Of a stretch of 64,000 nucleotides of DNA, positions 18,367 to 27,104 are shown piece after piece. The position numbers and the translations under genes are program-made. The notes beneath the pieces are model-generated. The model did no database searches. It saw nothing but the letters and a program-made list of their open reading frames with translations, and was not told the origin of the DNA. The stretch is taken from assembly GCF_032193765.1 (NCBI RefSeq), contig NZ_JAVBIJ010000001.1:2790001-2854000 (forward strand), written 5' to 3'. Positions within the stretch are counted from its first letter, which is position 1. Every line of letters begins with the position of its first letter. The DNA comes from Rhodoferax potami (GTDB taxonomy: Bacteria > Pseudomonadota > Gammaproteobacteria > Burkholderiales > Burkholderiaceae_C).

Positions 18367-19506
18367 CCACTGCAACAAAGGCTGCAGCACGCTGGCCCCC
18401 AGCTTCTTGGAGCGCTGGCCGCTCCAACCGGTGGCGGGGTCGGGCAGGTTGACGTTGTCTTTGAAGGGCATCTCGATCGTCAGGGCCATGCAACCGAATC
18501 GCTGGGCAATCCAGTTGGTGGCCAGGGACAAGTTGGCCTGGCCGGCCGGCACCCGGCCGTAGTTGAGGGTGTCCTGGAAGTCGGGGCAGGCGCGCATCCA
18601 GTCGGTTTTGAAGTCGTCTTCCAGCTCCGCAATGCGCGGGGTGTAACCCGGTGTGCCCTCAGAGCCGACCACGAAGTTGCAAGGCAGCGCCTCGTCACCG
18701 TGCACGTCCAGGCACAGATCCACGCCGGCCGACTCCATGGCTTGGCGCACCAGCGCGACTTCGGGTGAGCGCTCCATGCTGGGAGCCGCCCACTCGCGGT
18801 TCAGGTTGGCGCCGGCGGCATTGGTGCGCAGGTTACCCAGCACCGCGCCATCCGGATTCATGTGGGGCACCACATAGAAGTTGCAGCGCTGCAATAACGT
18901 GCGGCTTACCGAGTCATCCGCATCCAGCAAGCGCTCCAGAAAGCCTTCGATGAACCACTCCGCCATCGTCTCGCCGGGGTGCTGGCGGGCAATGAGCCAC
19001 ACATTCTTTTTGTCGACCTCCTGAAGTTGGGTATGGGGGTCTGCGATACGCAGCAGGCTCATATCGCGCCCCTGCACGGTGCTGCCCAATCGCTGCAGGG
19101 TGACTAGCGGAGAAGCGCTCGCCGCAGCCAGCAAGTCGAGATGCTGCTCGTAAGAGTAAGGCTCGAAATACGCGAAGTAAATGGCATTGCTCTGCGGTGT
19201 GACGCGGGCAGTCATCACGGTGCCGTCGTAGTGGGTGTCTATGCGACGCCAGTGCTGACGGTCTTCGCTAGCCAGCACCTGGTAGCCCTCCCAGCCTCTG
19301 GGGTAGGCGGATTCGGAGGCATTCATGAACCGCAAAGTCGCCGCCTGACCCGCTGCACCCTGCAGGCAAAAGTAAAACCACTGGGCGAACTCGGCAGCCG
19401 TGTCGGGGCGGATGCGCAGTTGGATGTCGTGCGCCACATCCGCACGCACCACCTCAATGGCACCGGCATCGAACTGCGAGGAAATAGAGAGTTGGGGCAT
19501 GGTCAA
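18358..19506 (-). CDS. M14 family zinc carboxypeptidase, cytosolic CCP-like
   Basis: This 382-residue protein has an N-terminal beta-sandwich domain (residues 1-130) found in cytosolic carboxypeptidases and an M14 catalytic domain. Zinc ligands are in LIARQHPGETMAEW and in the later LCLDVHGDEAL; NPDGAVLGNLRTNAAGANLN is the substrate-binding region, and LTIEMPFKDN carries the catalytic glutamate. No signal peptide is present. The family trims C-terminal residues from proteins or peptides; bacterial substrates are not established. Confidence 0.9.
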   Translation of the reverse strand: MTMPQLSISSQFDAGAIEVVRADVAHDIQLRIRPDTAAEFAQWFYFCLQGAAGQAATLRFMNASESAYPRGWEGYQVLASEDRQHWRRIDTHYDGTVMTARVTPQSNAIYFAYFEPYSYEQHLDLLAAASASPLVTLQRLGSTVQGRDMSLLRIADPHTQLQEVDKKNVWLIARQHPGETMAEWFIEGFLERLLDADDSVSRTLLQRCNFYVVPHMNPDGAVLGNLRTNAAGANLNREWAAPSMERSPEVALVRQAMESAGVDLCLDVHGDEALPCNFVVGSEGTPGYTPRIAELEDDFKTDWMRACPDFQDTLNYGRVPAGQANLSLATNWIAQRFGCMALTIEMPFKDNVNLPDPATGWSGQRSKKLGASVLQPLLQWSV

Positions 19507-19562
19507 AATGGGCGTTAGCGCTCGCAGAATATGCGCGATACGCTCCTAAAAATATAGCAATT
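19507..19562 (+). repeat. Intergenic copy of the ~50-bp repeat family
   Basis: The segment GCGTTAGCGCTCGCAGAATA and TGCGCGATACGCTCCTAAAA followed by ATATAGCAATTT fills the whole gap between the M14 and M48 genes and ends beside the M48 stop codon. Confidence 0.8.
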
Positions 19563-21058
19563 TACTTGGGAACCACAACCTTGACCAGCTGACCCACCGT
19601 AGGCTCACCGCCGCCGTAGTAGCCGTTGATAAGGCGCAACTGTTGCTCGGGCCGCGCAATCGGCGAGTTTTTGGCCAACTCAGCGAACCCGCCCTTGGGG
19701 TACGGCGCCGTCTTGATGACCCATGGCCGGGCCGCGGCGCGGTCTTGGGCGGTCAGGGCGCGAAAGCTGCCCTCGGCCTCGCGCAAACCTGCGCGCGCAC
19801 GGGCCAGGGCATTGGCATCCTTGGCCGTGGATTGCAGCAGATACACCCGGTCGCCGGGGCCGGTAATCACTGTGGCCTCCACCGGCACGCTGCTGCCGTT
19901 GGCACCTGCCCGCGCACCGGTGAAACGGGAGGCTTGAAGCCCGTTGATGGTGGTGGGCTCCAAGCGGCCCTGTGTAGGCTTGAGCAGGTTGCGGACCACA
20001 TCGGCCGGCGCCTTGCCAGCCGCCGCGGGCACTACGCGCACCAGCAGCGCAGCGTCGCGGGCGGTGTTGATAAAGGCGAGTTGCTCCGGCTCGTTTTGCA
20101 CATACCAGCCCGCCGGTGCGGTAAGAGCCAAACCAAGAGGCTCATGGTAGAAGTTCTGACCCCGCACCAACCCCTGGTCGGGGCTGTCACCAAAGTTCAT
20201 GCTTTGGATGGCCTGCAGGTAGCGGTTGCGGCCATCATCGTCATAACGCTCACGGGTCTGGTACTGCGCGGCCAGGCGGCTGATCGTTTCCAAGCGCTGG
20301 TCGTTGCTGGGGTGGGAGGACAACCAATCGCCCTTGACGGGTACGGGGCGCCCTTCAGCTTTGGCCTGGTCTGCGGCAAACAGCTCCTGGTTTTTCAAGA
20401 CCTTGATCACGTCAATCATGTTGCGCGGGTCATAGCGGGTGCGAAACAGGTACTCCGCCCCCAAGCCATCCGCCTGCAACTCTTGCTCACGACCGTACGA
20501 GGCGATATAGCCTGCCGCCACGTTTTGAGAGACCTGCCCTGCCAGTTGCCCTGCACCGGCGACGCCGTAAGCCTCTGCCACCGCACCCAGCACGCTGGCG
20601 GCCAACACACCGAGCCCAGCGTTTTGCTGGCTGGTAGCCCGCTGGGCGCCATGGCGTGCGGTCACGTGACCGATTTCATGGCCGATCACACCGGCAAGGT
20701 CGGCCTCGCTGTCCATGTACGCCATGATGCCGCGCGTGACATAGACATAGCCGCCGGGCAGTGCAAAGGCATTGATCTCCGGGCTGTCCAGCACCGTAAA
20801 ACGCCACTGCAACTGGCTGCGATGGCTTTGCCCCGCCAGGCGCTGCCCCAGAGCATTGACATACGACTGCAACGCGGGGTTGTTCACCACGCCATATTCC
20901 TGCAACACCTCTTGGTGGCCTTTGGCACCCTCGGCGACTTCGGCCTCTTCGCTCATCGCCGAGCGCTCTGTTTGCCCCGTGACCGGGTTGACGACATTGG
21001 TGCCACAGGCCACCAGCAATGCGCTGCTGACCAGCGCTGTAACCATCCAAGAACGCAT
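19562..21058 (-). CDS. M48 family metalloprotease lipoprotein
   Basis: This 498-residue protein begins with a lipoprotein signal (lipobox LLVACG, cysteine near residue 18). The M48 zinc protease domain has SPEINAFALPGGYVYVTRGI and the HEXXH motif in GVIGHEIGHVTARHG, with a downstream REQELQADGLGAEYL supplying the third zinc-binding glutamate. The C-terminal half (residues about 270-498) is a conserved domain of unknown role that carries an SH3-like end (NGYYGGGEPTVGQLVKVVV). It resembles BepA/YfgC and related envelope proteases, which maintain outer-membrane proteins. Confidence 0.9.
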   Translation of the reverse strand: MRSWMVTALVSSALLVACGTNVVNPVTGQTERSAMSEEAEVAEGAKGHQEVLQEYGVVNNPALQSYVNALGQRLAGQSHRSQLQWRFTVLDSPEINAFALPGGYVYVTRGIMAYMDSEADLAGVIGHEIGHVTARHGAQRATSQQNAGLGVLAASVLGAVAEAYGVAGAGQLAGQVSQNVAAGYIASYGREQELQADGLGAEYLFRTRYDPRNMIDVIKVLKNQELFAADQAKAEGRPVPVKGDWLSSHPSNDQRLETISRLAAQYQTRERYDDDGRNRYLQAIQSMNFGDSPDQGLVRGQNFYHEPLGLALTAPAGWYVQNEPEQLAFINTARDAALLVRVVPAAAGKAPADVVRNLLKPTQGRLEPTTINGLQASRFTGARAGANGSSVPVEATVITGPGDRVYLLQSTAKDANALARARAGLREAEGSFRALTAQDRAAARPWVIKTAPYPKGGFAELAKNSPIARPEQQLRLINGYYGGGEPTVGQLVKVVVPK

Positions 21059-21100
21059 GCACCACCTCGTTTGAACGCGCTTGCGCGCTGTCCGACAATT

Positions 21101-22192
21101 TTAGGAGAGTCCTACGGAGCTTGTATGCCACTCGGTGCGGTCCCGTCCGGCTGCTTTCGCACGGTAGAGCGCCAAGTCGGCCTGATGCAGCAAGCGGCTC
21201 AAAAACACCATATCCCGTTCTTTGTGCAGGGTGTGCTGGGCGCACACCACACCAATGCTGACCGTAATGGATTTGTTGTCCACCAGCACCTGTTTCACCA
21301 TCGCGTGTGCGCGCGTGGCGACAGAGCGGGCGCCATCCGGCGTGGCTCCCGGCAGCCAGATGGCGAACTCTTCACCGCCGTAGCGCACCACCAGGTCGCT
21401 GCCCCGGCGGCTGGCCTGCAGTTGCTGGGCCAATTGCTGCAACACCCGGTCGCCCTCGTCATGGCCATGGGTGTCATTGACGCGCTTGAAATGGTCCACA
21501 TCCACCATCATCAGGGCGGCGGGAGTACCGATCGGCGTTTGGCTCTGCCAATGCGCCACGGCTCGCTCCAGGGCCCGGCGGTTACCCAGTCGGGTCAGGG
21601 GGTCTGTTTCACTCAGGGTCGACAGCTCGCGGTTTTCAGACTCCACCGCCTCTGTGCGTTGCGCCAACTGCGCGTGCAAGGTCCGCAACTCCGAGTTCGC
21701 CACCGACAACTCGGTGGCCAAGCGCTGCGCACGGCCGCGTGCCTCGAGCAACTCAGCCTCAAAACGGCTGCGCTCGCGGGCCACATAAAACACCCAAAAA
21801 ATACACTCTTGTTCGTTCCACAGGCCATGGCGCGCATTCACCATGACCGGCACTTGCTCCTGGGTGTGGGTATTCAAGTGCAGATACATCTCTTGCACCA
21901 TGCGGTGGCGTAGCATCATGGGCCAGACATGGGTTTGCAGAAAGATGCGACTGGAGCCGGGCATCAACGCATCGATATACCGCCCCGCCCAACTGGAGGT
22001 GTCGCCCCCAACCAGCGCCAGCAAATCAAGATTCGCCTCTTTGATGTGACCAAACGCGTCCGTCACCAGCACAGGGCTGGGCAGCAGGTCTAGATAAGGT
22101 TTCAAAGAGTCGCCAATGTGGGTGAGTGTCAGGCCGGCAAATAGTTGCGCATCGCATCTATTACCAGTTGCGGGTGCGACATATGACTGCAA
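21101..22192 (-). CDS. PAS-GGDEF diguanylate cyclase, partner of the RsbQ-like hydrolase
   Basis: This 363-residue protein has an N-terminal PAS domain (residues about 30-150: LDLLPSPVLVTDAFGHIKEA, FWVFYVARERSRFEAEL), a coiled coil (155-205) and a GGDEF domain (MVDVDHFKRVNDTHGHDEGD, VVRYGGEEFAIWLPG) with inhibitory-site RGSD. The start codon lies 64 bases inside the 3' end of the RsbQ-like gene in another frame, so translation is probably coupled. In Bacillus, RsbQ is encoded with the PAS phosphatase RsbP; here the PAS protein has a cyclase output instead. The protein should be a cyclic di-GMP synthase gated by the PAS domain. Confidence 0.9.
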   Translation of the reverse strand: MQSYVAPATGNRCDAQLFAGLTLTHIGDSLKPYLDLLPSPVLVTDAFGHIKEANLDLLALVGGDTSSWAGRYIDALMPGSSRIFLQTHVWPMMLRHRMVQEMYLHLNTHTQEQVPVMVNARHGLWNEQECIFWVFYVARERSRFEAELLEARGRAQRLATELSVANSELRTLHAQLAQRTEAVESENRELSTLSETDPLTRLGNRRALERAVAHWQSQTPIGTPAALMMVDVDHFKRVNDTHGHDEGDRVLQQLAQQLQASRRGSDLVVRYGGEEFAIWLPGATPDGARSVATRAHAMVKQVLVDNKSITVSIGVVCAQHTLHKERDMVFLSRLLHQADLALYRAKAAGRDRTEWHTSSVGLS

Positions 22193-22929
22193 TGCCCCAC
22201 CACATCAAGCACCTGCAAGGTGCTGTTGCGCAAGTGGCTGTGCAAATATTCGCCCACCTCCACAGGTGCCAGGGCGTCGTGCCGGTGCTGCAGGATCAGG
22301 CTGGGGCAATCCACGTATTGCAGGTCCGCACGGTTGTCGGCGTAAAAGGTGGCCTCCGCAAAAATGCGGGCCATGATCGGATCGGTCGAGCAAAAGCTGT
22401 CTGCCAATTCACTGGCGACCGGACCGCCATTGCTTTCACCTGAGATCACGGGCGTCAGGTAGTTCGCCCATCCGATGTAGTTTTGATCCATCAATGCCAA
22501 CAGACCGTCGAGGTCGGTGCGCTCGAAGCCACCCACGTAGTCAGGCAGGTGGTTCACGAAACACGGGGAAGGCCCGACCATGATCAGCCGCTCAAACAAA
22601 CCGGGACGGGCGATCGACGCCAACATGCCAATCGAGCAACTCACCGAGTGGCCCACAAAGGTAACGCCACTGGTCAGATCCAGCGCCTCACAGACATCAA
22701 GAACGTCACGGGCATAGCCATTGAGCGTGCTGTAACGGCGGTGGTCAAAGTCCATGACTGAAGACGCGCCACTGCCCACATAGTCAAACAGCACGACCCG
22801 GTAACCCTCGAGGAAGGCCGGCGCAACCTGCGACCACATGTTCTGGTTGCACCCGAAACCATGGGCGAAGAGCAGCACTTTGTCGCCTTCGCCCGTTACT
22901 TTGACGTTGTTCCGCTTGAGTATGTCCAT
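22129..22929 (-). CDS. RsbQ-like alpha/beta hydrolase
   Basis: This 266-residue protein (start MDILKRNNVKVTGEGDK, after a GAGGCG ribosome site) closely resembles Bacillus subtilis RsbQ along its whole length: FAHGFGCNQNMWSQVAPAF, LFDYVGSGASS, GYARDVLDVCEALDL, MVGPSPCFVNHLPDYVGGFE and FCSTDPIMARIFA. The nucleophile serine 95 is in VGHSVSCSIGM; GHSVG is the Bacillus form. The catalytic aspartate and histidine are in LILQHRHDALAP and VGHCSHMSHP. RsbQ provides a small hydrophobic signal to the PAS domain of RsbP, and the same job for the overlapping PAS-GGDEF gene is inferred. Confidence 0.9.
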   Translation of the reverse strand: MDILKRNNVKVTGEGDKVLLFAHGFGCNQNMWSQVAPAFLEGYRVVLFDYVGSGASSVMDFDHRRYSTLNGYARDVLDVCEALDLTSGVTFVGHSVSCSIGMLASIARPGLFERLIMVGPSPCFVNHLPDYVGGFERTDLDGLLALMDQNYIGWANYLTPVISGESNGGPVASELADSFCSTDPIMARIFAEATFYADNRADLQYVDCPSLILQHRHDALAPVEVGEYLHSHLRNSTLQVLDVVGHCSHMSHPQLVIDAMRNYLPA

Positions 22930-23081
22930 GTTTTTTCGCCTCGCGCTGCTGCCAAAATCGTGGGCGGAGTCTAAAACATTGTCCAAGCTGTGCGGAAAAA
23001 TTGTTGAAGTTTCAAGGGCATTCAGCCCGGAGCCCTGGCCCCAGAGTAGGGCTGCGAGGGGGTACCCCCGATAATCGGCAG

Positions 23082-24464
23082 ATGACTGCTTTCTCTACTC
23101 TCCCCCTCGCACCTGCCACGCTGGCCAATTTGCAACAGCTGGGCTTTGATGCCATGACGCCCATCCAGGCTGCCAGCCTGCCGGTGGCGCTGGCCGGCAA
23201 AGACCTGATTGCCCAAGCCCAGACAGGTAGCGGCAAGACCGCTGCGTTTGCTTTGCCGCTGCTGGCCAAGCTCAACCCGCGCTGGTTTGCGGTGCAGGCC
23301 ATGGTGCTCTGCCCCACCCGGGAACTGGCAGACCAAGTGACTGTCGAGATCCGCCGCCTGGCCCGCGCGCAAGACAACATCAAGGTTGTCACCCTGTGTG
23401 GCGGCGTGGCTACCCGCGGCCAGCGTGCCAGCTTGGAGAACGGCGCCCACATCGTGGTGGGGACGCCCGGCCGCATCATGGACTTGCTGGAGCGCGAATA
23501 CCTCACCCTGGAAGGCCTGAACACCCTGGTGCTGGACGAGGCAGACCGCATGCTCGACATGGGTTTTCTGGACGACATCACCACGGTGGTGCGCCAGTGC
23601 CCGCCAAACCGGCAGACCTTGCTGTTCTCGGCCACCTACCCCGAAGGCATTGAAAAGCTGGCCAAGCAGTTCATGCAAGACCCGCAGCAAATCAAAGTGG
23701 CCGCCCCCGTGGCCGACAGCACGATTGAGCAGCGCTTTTTCGAGGTAGACCGCGAGTCGCGTTTCACCGCAGTCAGCAGCATCCTCAACCATTTCCGCCC
23801 GGTGAGCACCATCGCGTTTTGCAACACCAAGCAGCAATGCAACGAGCTGGTGGACAAGCTGGTCGAAGACGGCTTTGTCGCCCAGGCCCTGCACGGCGAC
23901 CTGGACCAGCGCGAGCGCGACCAAGTGCTGGCCCAGTTTGCAAACCGCAGCTGCTCGGTGCTGGTAGCCACCGATGTGGCCTCCCGCGGGCTGGATGTGA
24001 AAGAGCTGGACATTGTGATCAACGTGGACATCACGCCCGACCCCGAAGTGCATGTGCACCGCATCGGCCGCACCGGCCGTGCCGGTGAAAAAGGCCTGGC
24101 CCTGAGCCTGGCCAGCATGCGCGAGATGGGCGCGGTCGGCAAGATCGAGCAGTACCAGAACGCGCCCTCCGTATGGCACAAGCTCGATGAGCTCACCCCG
24201 GCGGGCTCAGGCCGGCTGTTGCCACCCATGATCACGGTGCAGATCGCCGGTGGCCGCAAAGAAAAAATTCGGGCCGGTGATGTGCTGGGCGCCCTGACCA
24301 ACGAAGAAGGCGGCCCCGCCTTCACCCGCGAGCAGATCGGCAAGATCCAGGTCACCGAATACTGCACCTTCGTAGCGGTCGCCCGCGATGTTGCCCAGCA
24401 GGCTTGCAACAAACTCAATGCCGGGCGCGTCAAAGGCAAAAGCGTGCGCGCACGCCTGCTGTAA
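23082..24464 (+). CDS. dbpA: DEAD-box ATP-dependent RNA helicase DbpA
   Basis: This 460-residue protein (start MTAFSTLPLAPATLANL) has all DEAD-box motifs: the Q-motif GFDAMTPIQAASLP, motif I AQTGSGKTAAF, motif II VLDEADRMLDMGF, SAT in LLFSATYPEG, DVASRGLDVKELDIV and HRIGRTGRAG. The C-terminal RNA-binding domain (residues about 385-460: ITVQIAGGRKEKIRAGDVLG and IGKIQVTEYCTFVAVARDVA) is that of DbpA, which recognises hairpin 92 of 23S rRNA during large-subunit assembly. Confidence 0.93.
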   Translation: MTAFSTLPLAPATLANLQQLGFDAMTPIQAASLPVALAGKDLIAQAQTGSGKTAAFALPLLAKLNPRWFAVQAMVLCPTRELADQVTVEIRRLARAQDNIKVVTLCGGVATRGQRASLENGAHIVVGTPGRIMDLLEREYLTLEGLNTLVLDEADRMLDMGFLDDITTVVRQCPPNRQTLLFSATYPEGIEKLAKQFMQDPQQIKVAAPVADSTIEQRFFEVDRESRFTAVSSILNHFRPVSTIAFCNTKQQCNELVDKLVEDGFVAQALHGDLDQRERDQVLAQFANRSCSVLVATDVASRGLDVKELDIVINVDITPDPEVHVHRIGRTGRAGEKGLALSLASMREMGAVGKIEQYQNAPSVWHKLDELTPAGSGRLLPPMITVQIAGGRKEKIRAGDVLGALTNEEGGPAFTREQIGKIQVTEYCTFVAVARDVAQQACNKLNAGRVKGKSVRARLL

Positions 24465-24473
24465 ATCCAAAGC

Positions 24474-24512
24474 AGCGCCCCCACAGCGGCATTGCCTAGG
24501 GGCGCTTCTTGT
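24474..24512 (+). terminator. Possible intrinsic terminator after dbpA
   Basis: An 8-base stem AGCGCCCC / GGGGCGCT encloses a 17-base loop and is followed by TCTTGT. The stem is GC-rich but the T-tract is weak, so it is a moderate candidate. Confidence 0.5.
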
Positions 24513-24630
24513 AGGGGAAATTCCTACACGCTTTACAGCGCACGCCTGACTCCATTTTTTGGAACAGGTGACTACAGTTCTCCTAAGCGCCAAACCTTTC
24601 TACGGCGCAATCCATAGACGGAGAACTGCC

Positions 24631-24867
24631 ATGAAAAACACTGCCACCGACCTCAACCCCTTCAGCCTGATGATGGAGCCCGAACTGGTGCTGCAAACCA
24701 TGGAGCGCTCACAACAACTGCGCGGCCTGCGCCGCCACAAGCTGCGCCCCCTGGACAAGCCCCTGATTCCGTACACCAAAGAAGCACTGGCTGCCCGCGC
24801 TGCCTTTGATGCCGCCATCGACGCGGAAGACTTCGAAGCCCACGCAGACAGCTTCCTGCTGAACTAA
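24631..24867 (+). CDS. Small conserved hypothetical protein
   Basis: This 78-residue protein starts MKNTATDLNPFSLMMEPELV after a GGAG ribosome site. The sequence is hydrophilic and predicted mainly helical, with a basic middle (QLRGLRRHKLRPLDKP) and an acidic C-terminus (DAAIDAEDFEAHADSFLLN). I do not recognise a domain. Small proteins of this look are widespread in Comamonadaceae genomes, and the good start context argues for a real gene. The function is unknown. Confidence 0.7.
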   Translation: MKNTATDLNPFSLMMEPELVLQTMERSQQLRGLRRHKLRPLDKPLIPYTKEALAARAAFDAAIDAEDFEAHADSFLLN

Positions 24868-24889
24868 ACCCCACTTTGCGGGGCTTGTG

Positions 24890-24914
24890 CTTTCTGCACC
24901 GGTGCAGCAGAAAG
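24890..24914. promoter_or_regulatory. Nested palindrome upstream of the liv operon
   Basis: Outer arms CTTTCTG and CAGAAAG flank an inner 12-base palindrome TGCACCGGTGCA. It lies 56 bases before the binding-protein start and could be an operator or an attenuation hairpin. There is no direct evidence of function. Confidence 0.45.
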
Positions 24915-24970
24915 CCAGGGGTGTTGGGCCGATAATGAAACGGTCCACCCCTCCACAAGGAAAGTTTGCA

Positions 24971-26167
24971 ATGCACCTGCCCCGTTTTGCCCCGTCCCGC
25001 CTGGTTTTGACCGCCGCTCTGGCTGCCGCAGCAGCAGGTGCCTGGGCCCAATCGACCGACCCCGTGCGCGTCGGCTTGCTCAGCACCTTGTCCGGCCCCG
25101 GCGCCGGTTTGGGCGTGGATATCCGTGACGGCTTCCAACTCGCCGTGAAACTCAACGGCGGCAAGCTCGGTGGCCGCCCTGCCGAAGTCATCGTGGCAGA
25201 CGACCAAGCCAACCCGGAAGTCGGCCGCCAAACCGCTGACCGCCTGATCAAGCGCGACAAAGTCGACTTCATGACCGGCATCGTGTTCTCCAACGTCATG
25301 TTGGCCGTGGGCACCCCCACCTTCCAATCCAAGACTTTCTACATCAGCGCCAACGCCGGTCCCTCGCAATATGCGGGCGAGCAGTGCAGTCCTTACTTCT
25401 TCAGTGCCTCGTACCAGAACGACAACATGCACGAAGCTGTGGGCAAGACCGTTACCGATAAAGGCTTCAAGCGCGTGGCGCTGATCGCCCCCAACTACCC
25501 CGCGGGCAAAGATGCCCTCACCGGCTTCAAGCGTTTCTACAAAGGCGAAATCGCCTCTGAAACCTACACCGCCCTTAACCAGCTGGACTACGGCGCCGAG
25601 CTCTCCAAGCTCCGCGCCACCAAGCCGGACGCGGTGTACATCTTCCTGCCCGGCGGCCTGGGCATCAACTTCATCAAGCAATTTGTAGGCGCTGGCCTGT
25701 CCAAAGACATCACCCTGTTCGGTCCCGGCTTCTCGGGCGATGAGGACGTGATCAAGGCGGTCGGCGAGCCCATGCTGGGCATGTTCAACACCTCCCAGTG
25801 GGGCCACGACATGGACAACGCAGCCAACAAGAAGTTTGTGGCCGAGTTTGAGAAGGAATACGGCCGCCTGCCCACCCTGTACGCCGCACAAGGCTATGAC
25901 GCTGCCCGCCTGATGGATGCCGGCGTGCGCGACAGCAAAGGTAAGCTGGACGACAAAGCCGCCGTCAAAAAGGCCCTGGAAGCCGCCAAATTCGACTCAG
26001 TGCGTGGCGCCTTCAAGTTCAACACCAACCACTTCCCCATCCAGGACTACTACCTGCGCGTCATTACCCGCGACACCAAGGGCCGCATCACCAACCGCAC
26101 TTTGGGCACGGTGTTCAAAAGCCACGCCGACGCCTACGCCACCAATTGCAAGATGCCCGGCCTCTAA
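24971..26167 (+). CDS. Branched-chain-amino-acid-type ABC transporter binding protein
   Basis: This 398-residue protein (start MHLPRFAPSRLVLTAALAAA) has a Sec signal peptide cleaved near GAWA-QS. The mature part is a type I periplasmic binding fold of the LivK family: VRVGLLSTLSGPGAGLGVDI, VIVADDQANPEVGRQTADRL and FYISANAGPSQYAGEQCSPY. It is the first gene of a co-directional operon with both permeases, both ATPases and a hydrolase. In Burkholderiales many such systems import aromatic or amide compounds rather than leucine, so the ligand cannot be named from the sequence. Confidence 0.92.
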   Translation: MHLPRFAPSRLVLTAALAAAAAGAWAQSTDPVRVGLLSTLSGPGAGLGVDIRDGFQLAVKLNGGKLGGRPAEVIVADDQANPEVGRQTADRLIKRDKVDFMTGIVFSNVMLAVGTPTFQSKTFYISANAGPSQYAGEQCSPYFFSASYQNDNMHEAVGKTVTDKGFKRVALIAPNYPAGKDALTGFKRFYKGEIASETYTALNQLDYGAELSKLRATKPDAVYIFLPGGLGINFIKQFVGAGLSKDITLFGPGFSGDEDVIKAVGEPMLGMFNTSQWGHDMDNAANKKFVAEFEKEYGRLPTLYAAQGYDAARLMDAGVRDSKGKLDDKAAVKKALEAAKFDSVRGAFKFNTNHFPIQDYYLRVITRDTKGRITNRTLGTVFKSHADAYATNCKMPGL

Positions 26168-26183
26168 GGCCTGACGCACGCGC

Positions 26184-27104
26184 ATGAGCGGAATTCTGCT
26201 GCTAGAGCAGGCCCTGAACGGCCTGCAGCTTGGCCTGATGCTGTTTTTGTTGGCCGCCGGGCTGACGCTGGTGTTCGGCATCATGGACATGGTGAACCTT
26301 GCCCATGGTTCGCTGTACATGGTAGGCGCTTACCTGATCGCCACGGCCACCCAGGCCAGTGGCTCCTACTGGTGGGGCTTGGCTGCGGGTGTGGCGGGTA
26401 CCGCCCTTTTCGGGGTGCTGCTGGAGGTGTCCGTCCTGCGCAGGCTCTACCGGCGCGACCACGTCACCCAGGTGCTGGGCACCTTTGCCATTTTGCTGAT
26501 GTGCAATGAAACCGTGCGCATGATCTGGGGCTCACAACCCCTGTCGCTCAACCCGCCGGCCGCACTCTCAGGCCCGGTGGAGTTGTTGCCCGACTTTTTC
26601 TACCCGGCTTTCCGCTTGCTCATCATCGTGGTCGGCTTGGCCACGGCGCTGCTGCTCTACCTGCTGGTGACCCGCACCCGGCTGGGCATGCAGGTGCGTG
26701 CGGGCGCCTCCAACCGCGACATGGCCCTGGCCATGGGCACCAATGTGCAGCGCCTTTTCACCGCGGTGTTCGGGCTGGGCGCCGCTTTATGCGCGCTGGC
26801 CGGCGGCATGCTCGGGCCGCTGCTGGCGGTGCAGGTGGGCATGGGCGAGAGCATTTTGATTCTGGCCTTTGTGGTCATCGTGATCGGTGGCATCGGTTCC
26901 ATCCGCGGTGCACTGGTGGGCGCGCTGCTGGTGGGCATGGTGGACTCCGGCGGGCGCACCCTGCTGCCCATGGTGTTCGAGTCGCTGTTCGGCGCAGCGC
27001 TGGCGGCCGATGCGGCGCCGGCGGTGGCCTCCATCCTGATTTATGTGTTGATGGCTGCGGTGCTTTTCTTCAAGCCGCGCGGCCTGTTCCCTGCCCATGG
27101 TTGA
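26184..27104 (+). CDS. LivH-type ABC transporter permease
   Basis: This 306-residue membrane protein of about eight helices matches LivH: LLAAGLTLVFGIMDMVNLAH, GAYLIATATQ, TRTRLGMQVRAGASNRDMAL (the loop that contacts the ATPase) and FVVIVIGGIGSIRGALVGA. The stop overlaps the next permease start by 8 bases, which signals translational coupling. Confidence 0.93.
   Translation: MSGILLLEQALNGLQLGLMLFLLAAGLTLVFGIMDMVNLAHGSLYMVGAYLIATATQASGSYWWGLAAGVAGTALFGVLLEVSVLRRLYRRDHVTQVLGTFAILLMCNETVRMIWGSQPLSLNPPAALSGPVELLPDFFYPAFRLLIIVVGLATALLLYLLVTRTRLGMQVRAGASNRDMALAMGTNVQRLFTAVFGLGAALCALAGGMLGPLLAVQVGMGESILILAFVVIVIGGIGSIRGALVGALLVGMVDSGGRTLLPMVFESLFGAALAADAAPAVASILIYVLMAAVLFFKPRGLFPAHG

Noticed and set aside
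19643..21913. 756-codon frame antisense to the M48 protease and PAS-GGDEF genes
   Set aside because: It crosses two real genes, has no ribosome site and reads as low-complexity shadow sequence.
24868..24890. Terminator after the small conserved gene
   Set aside because: CCCC/GGGG pair around a 7-base loop gives a 4-base stem only and there is no T-run.
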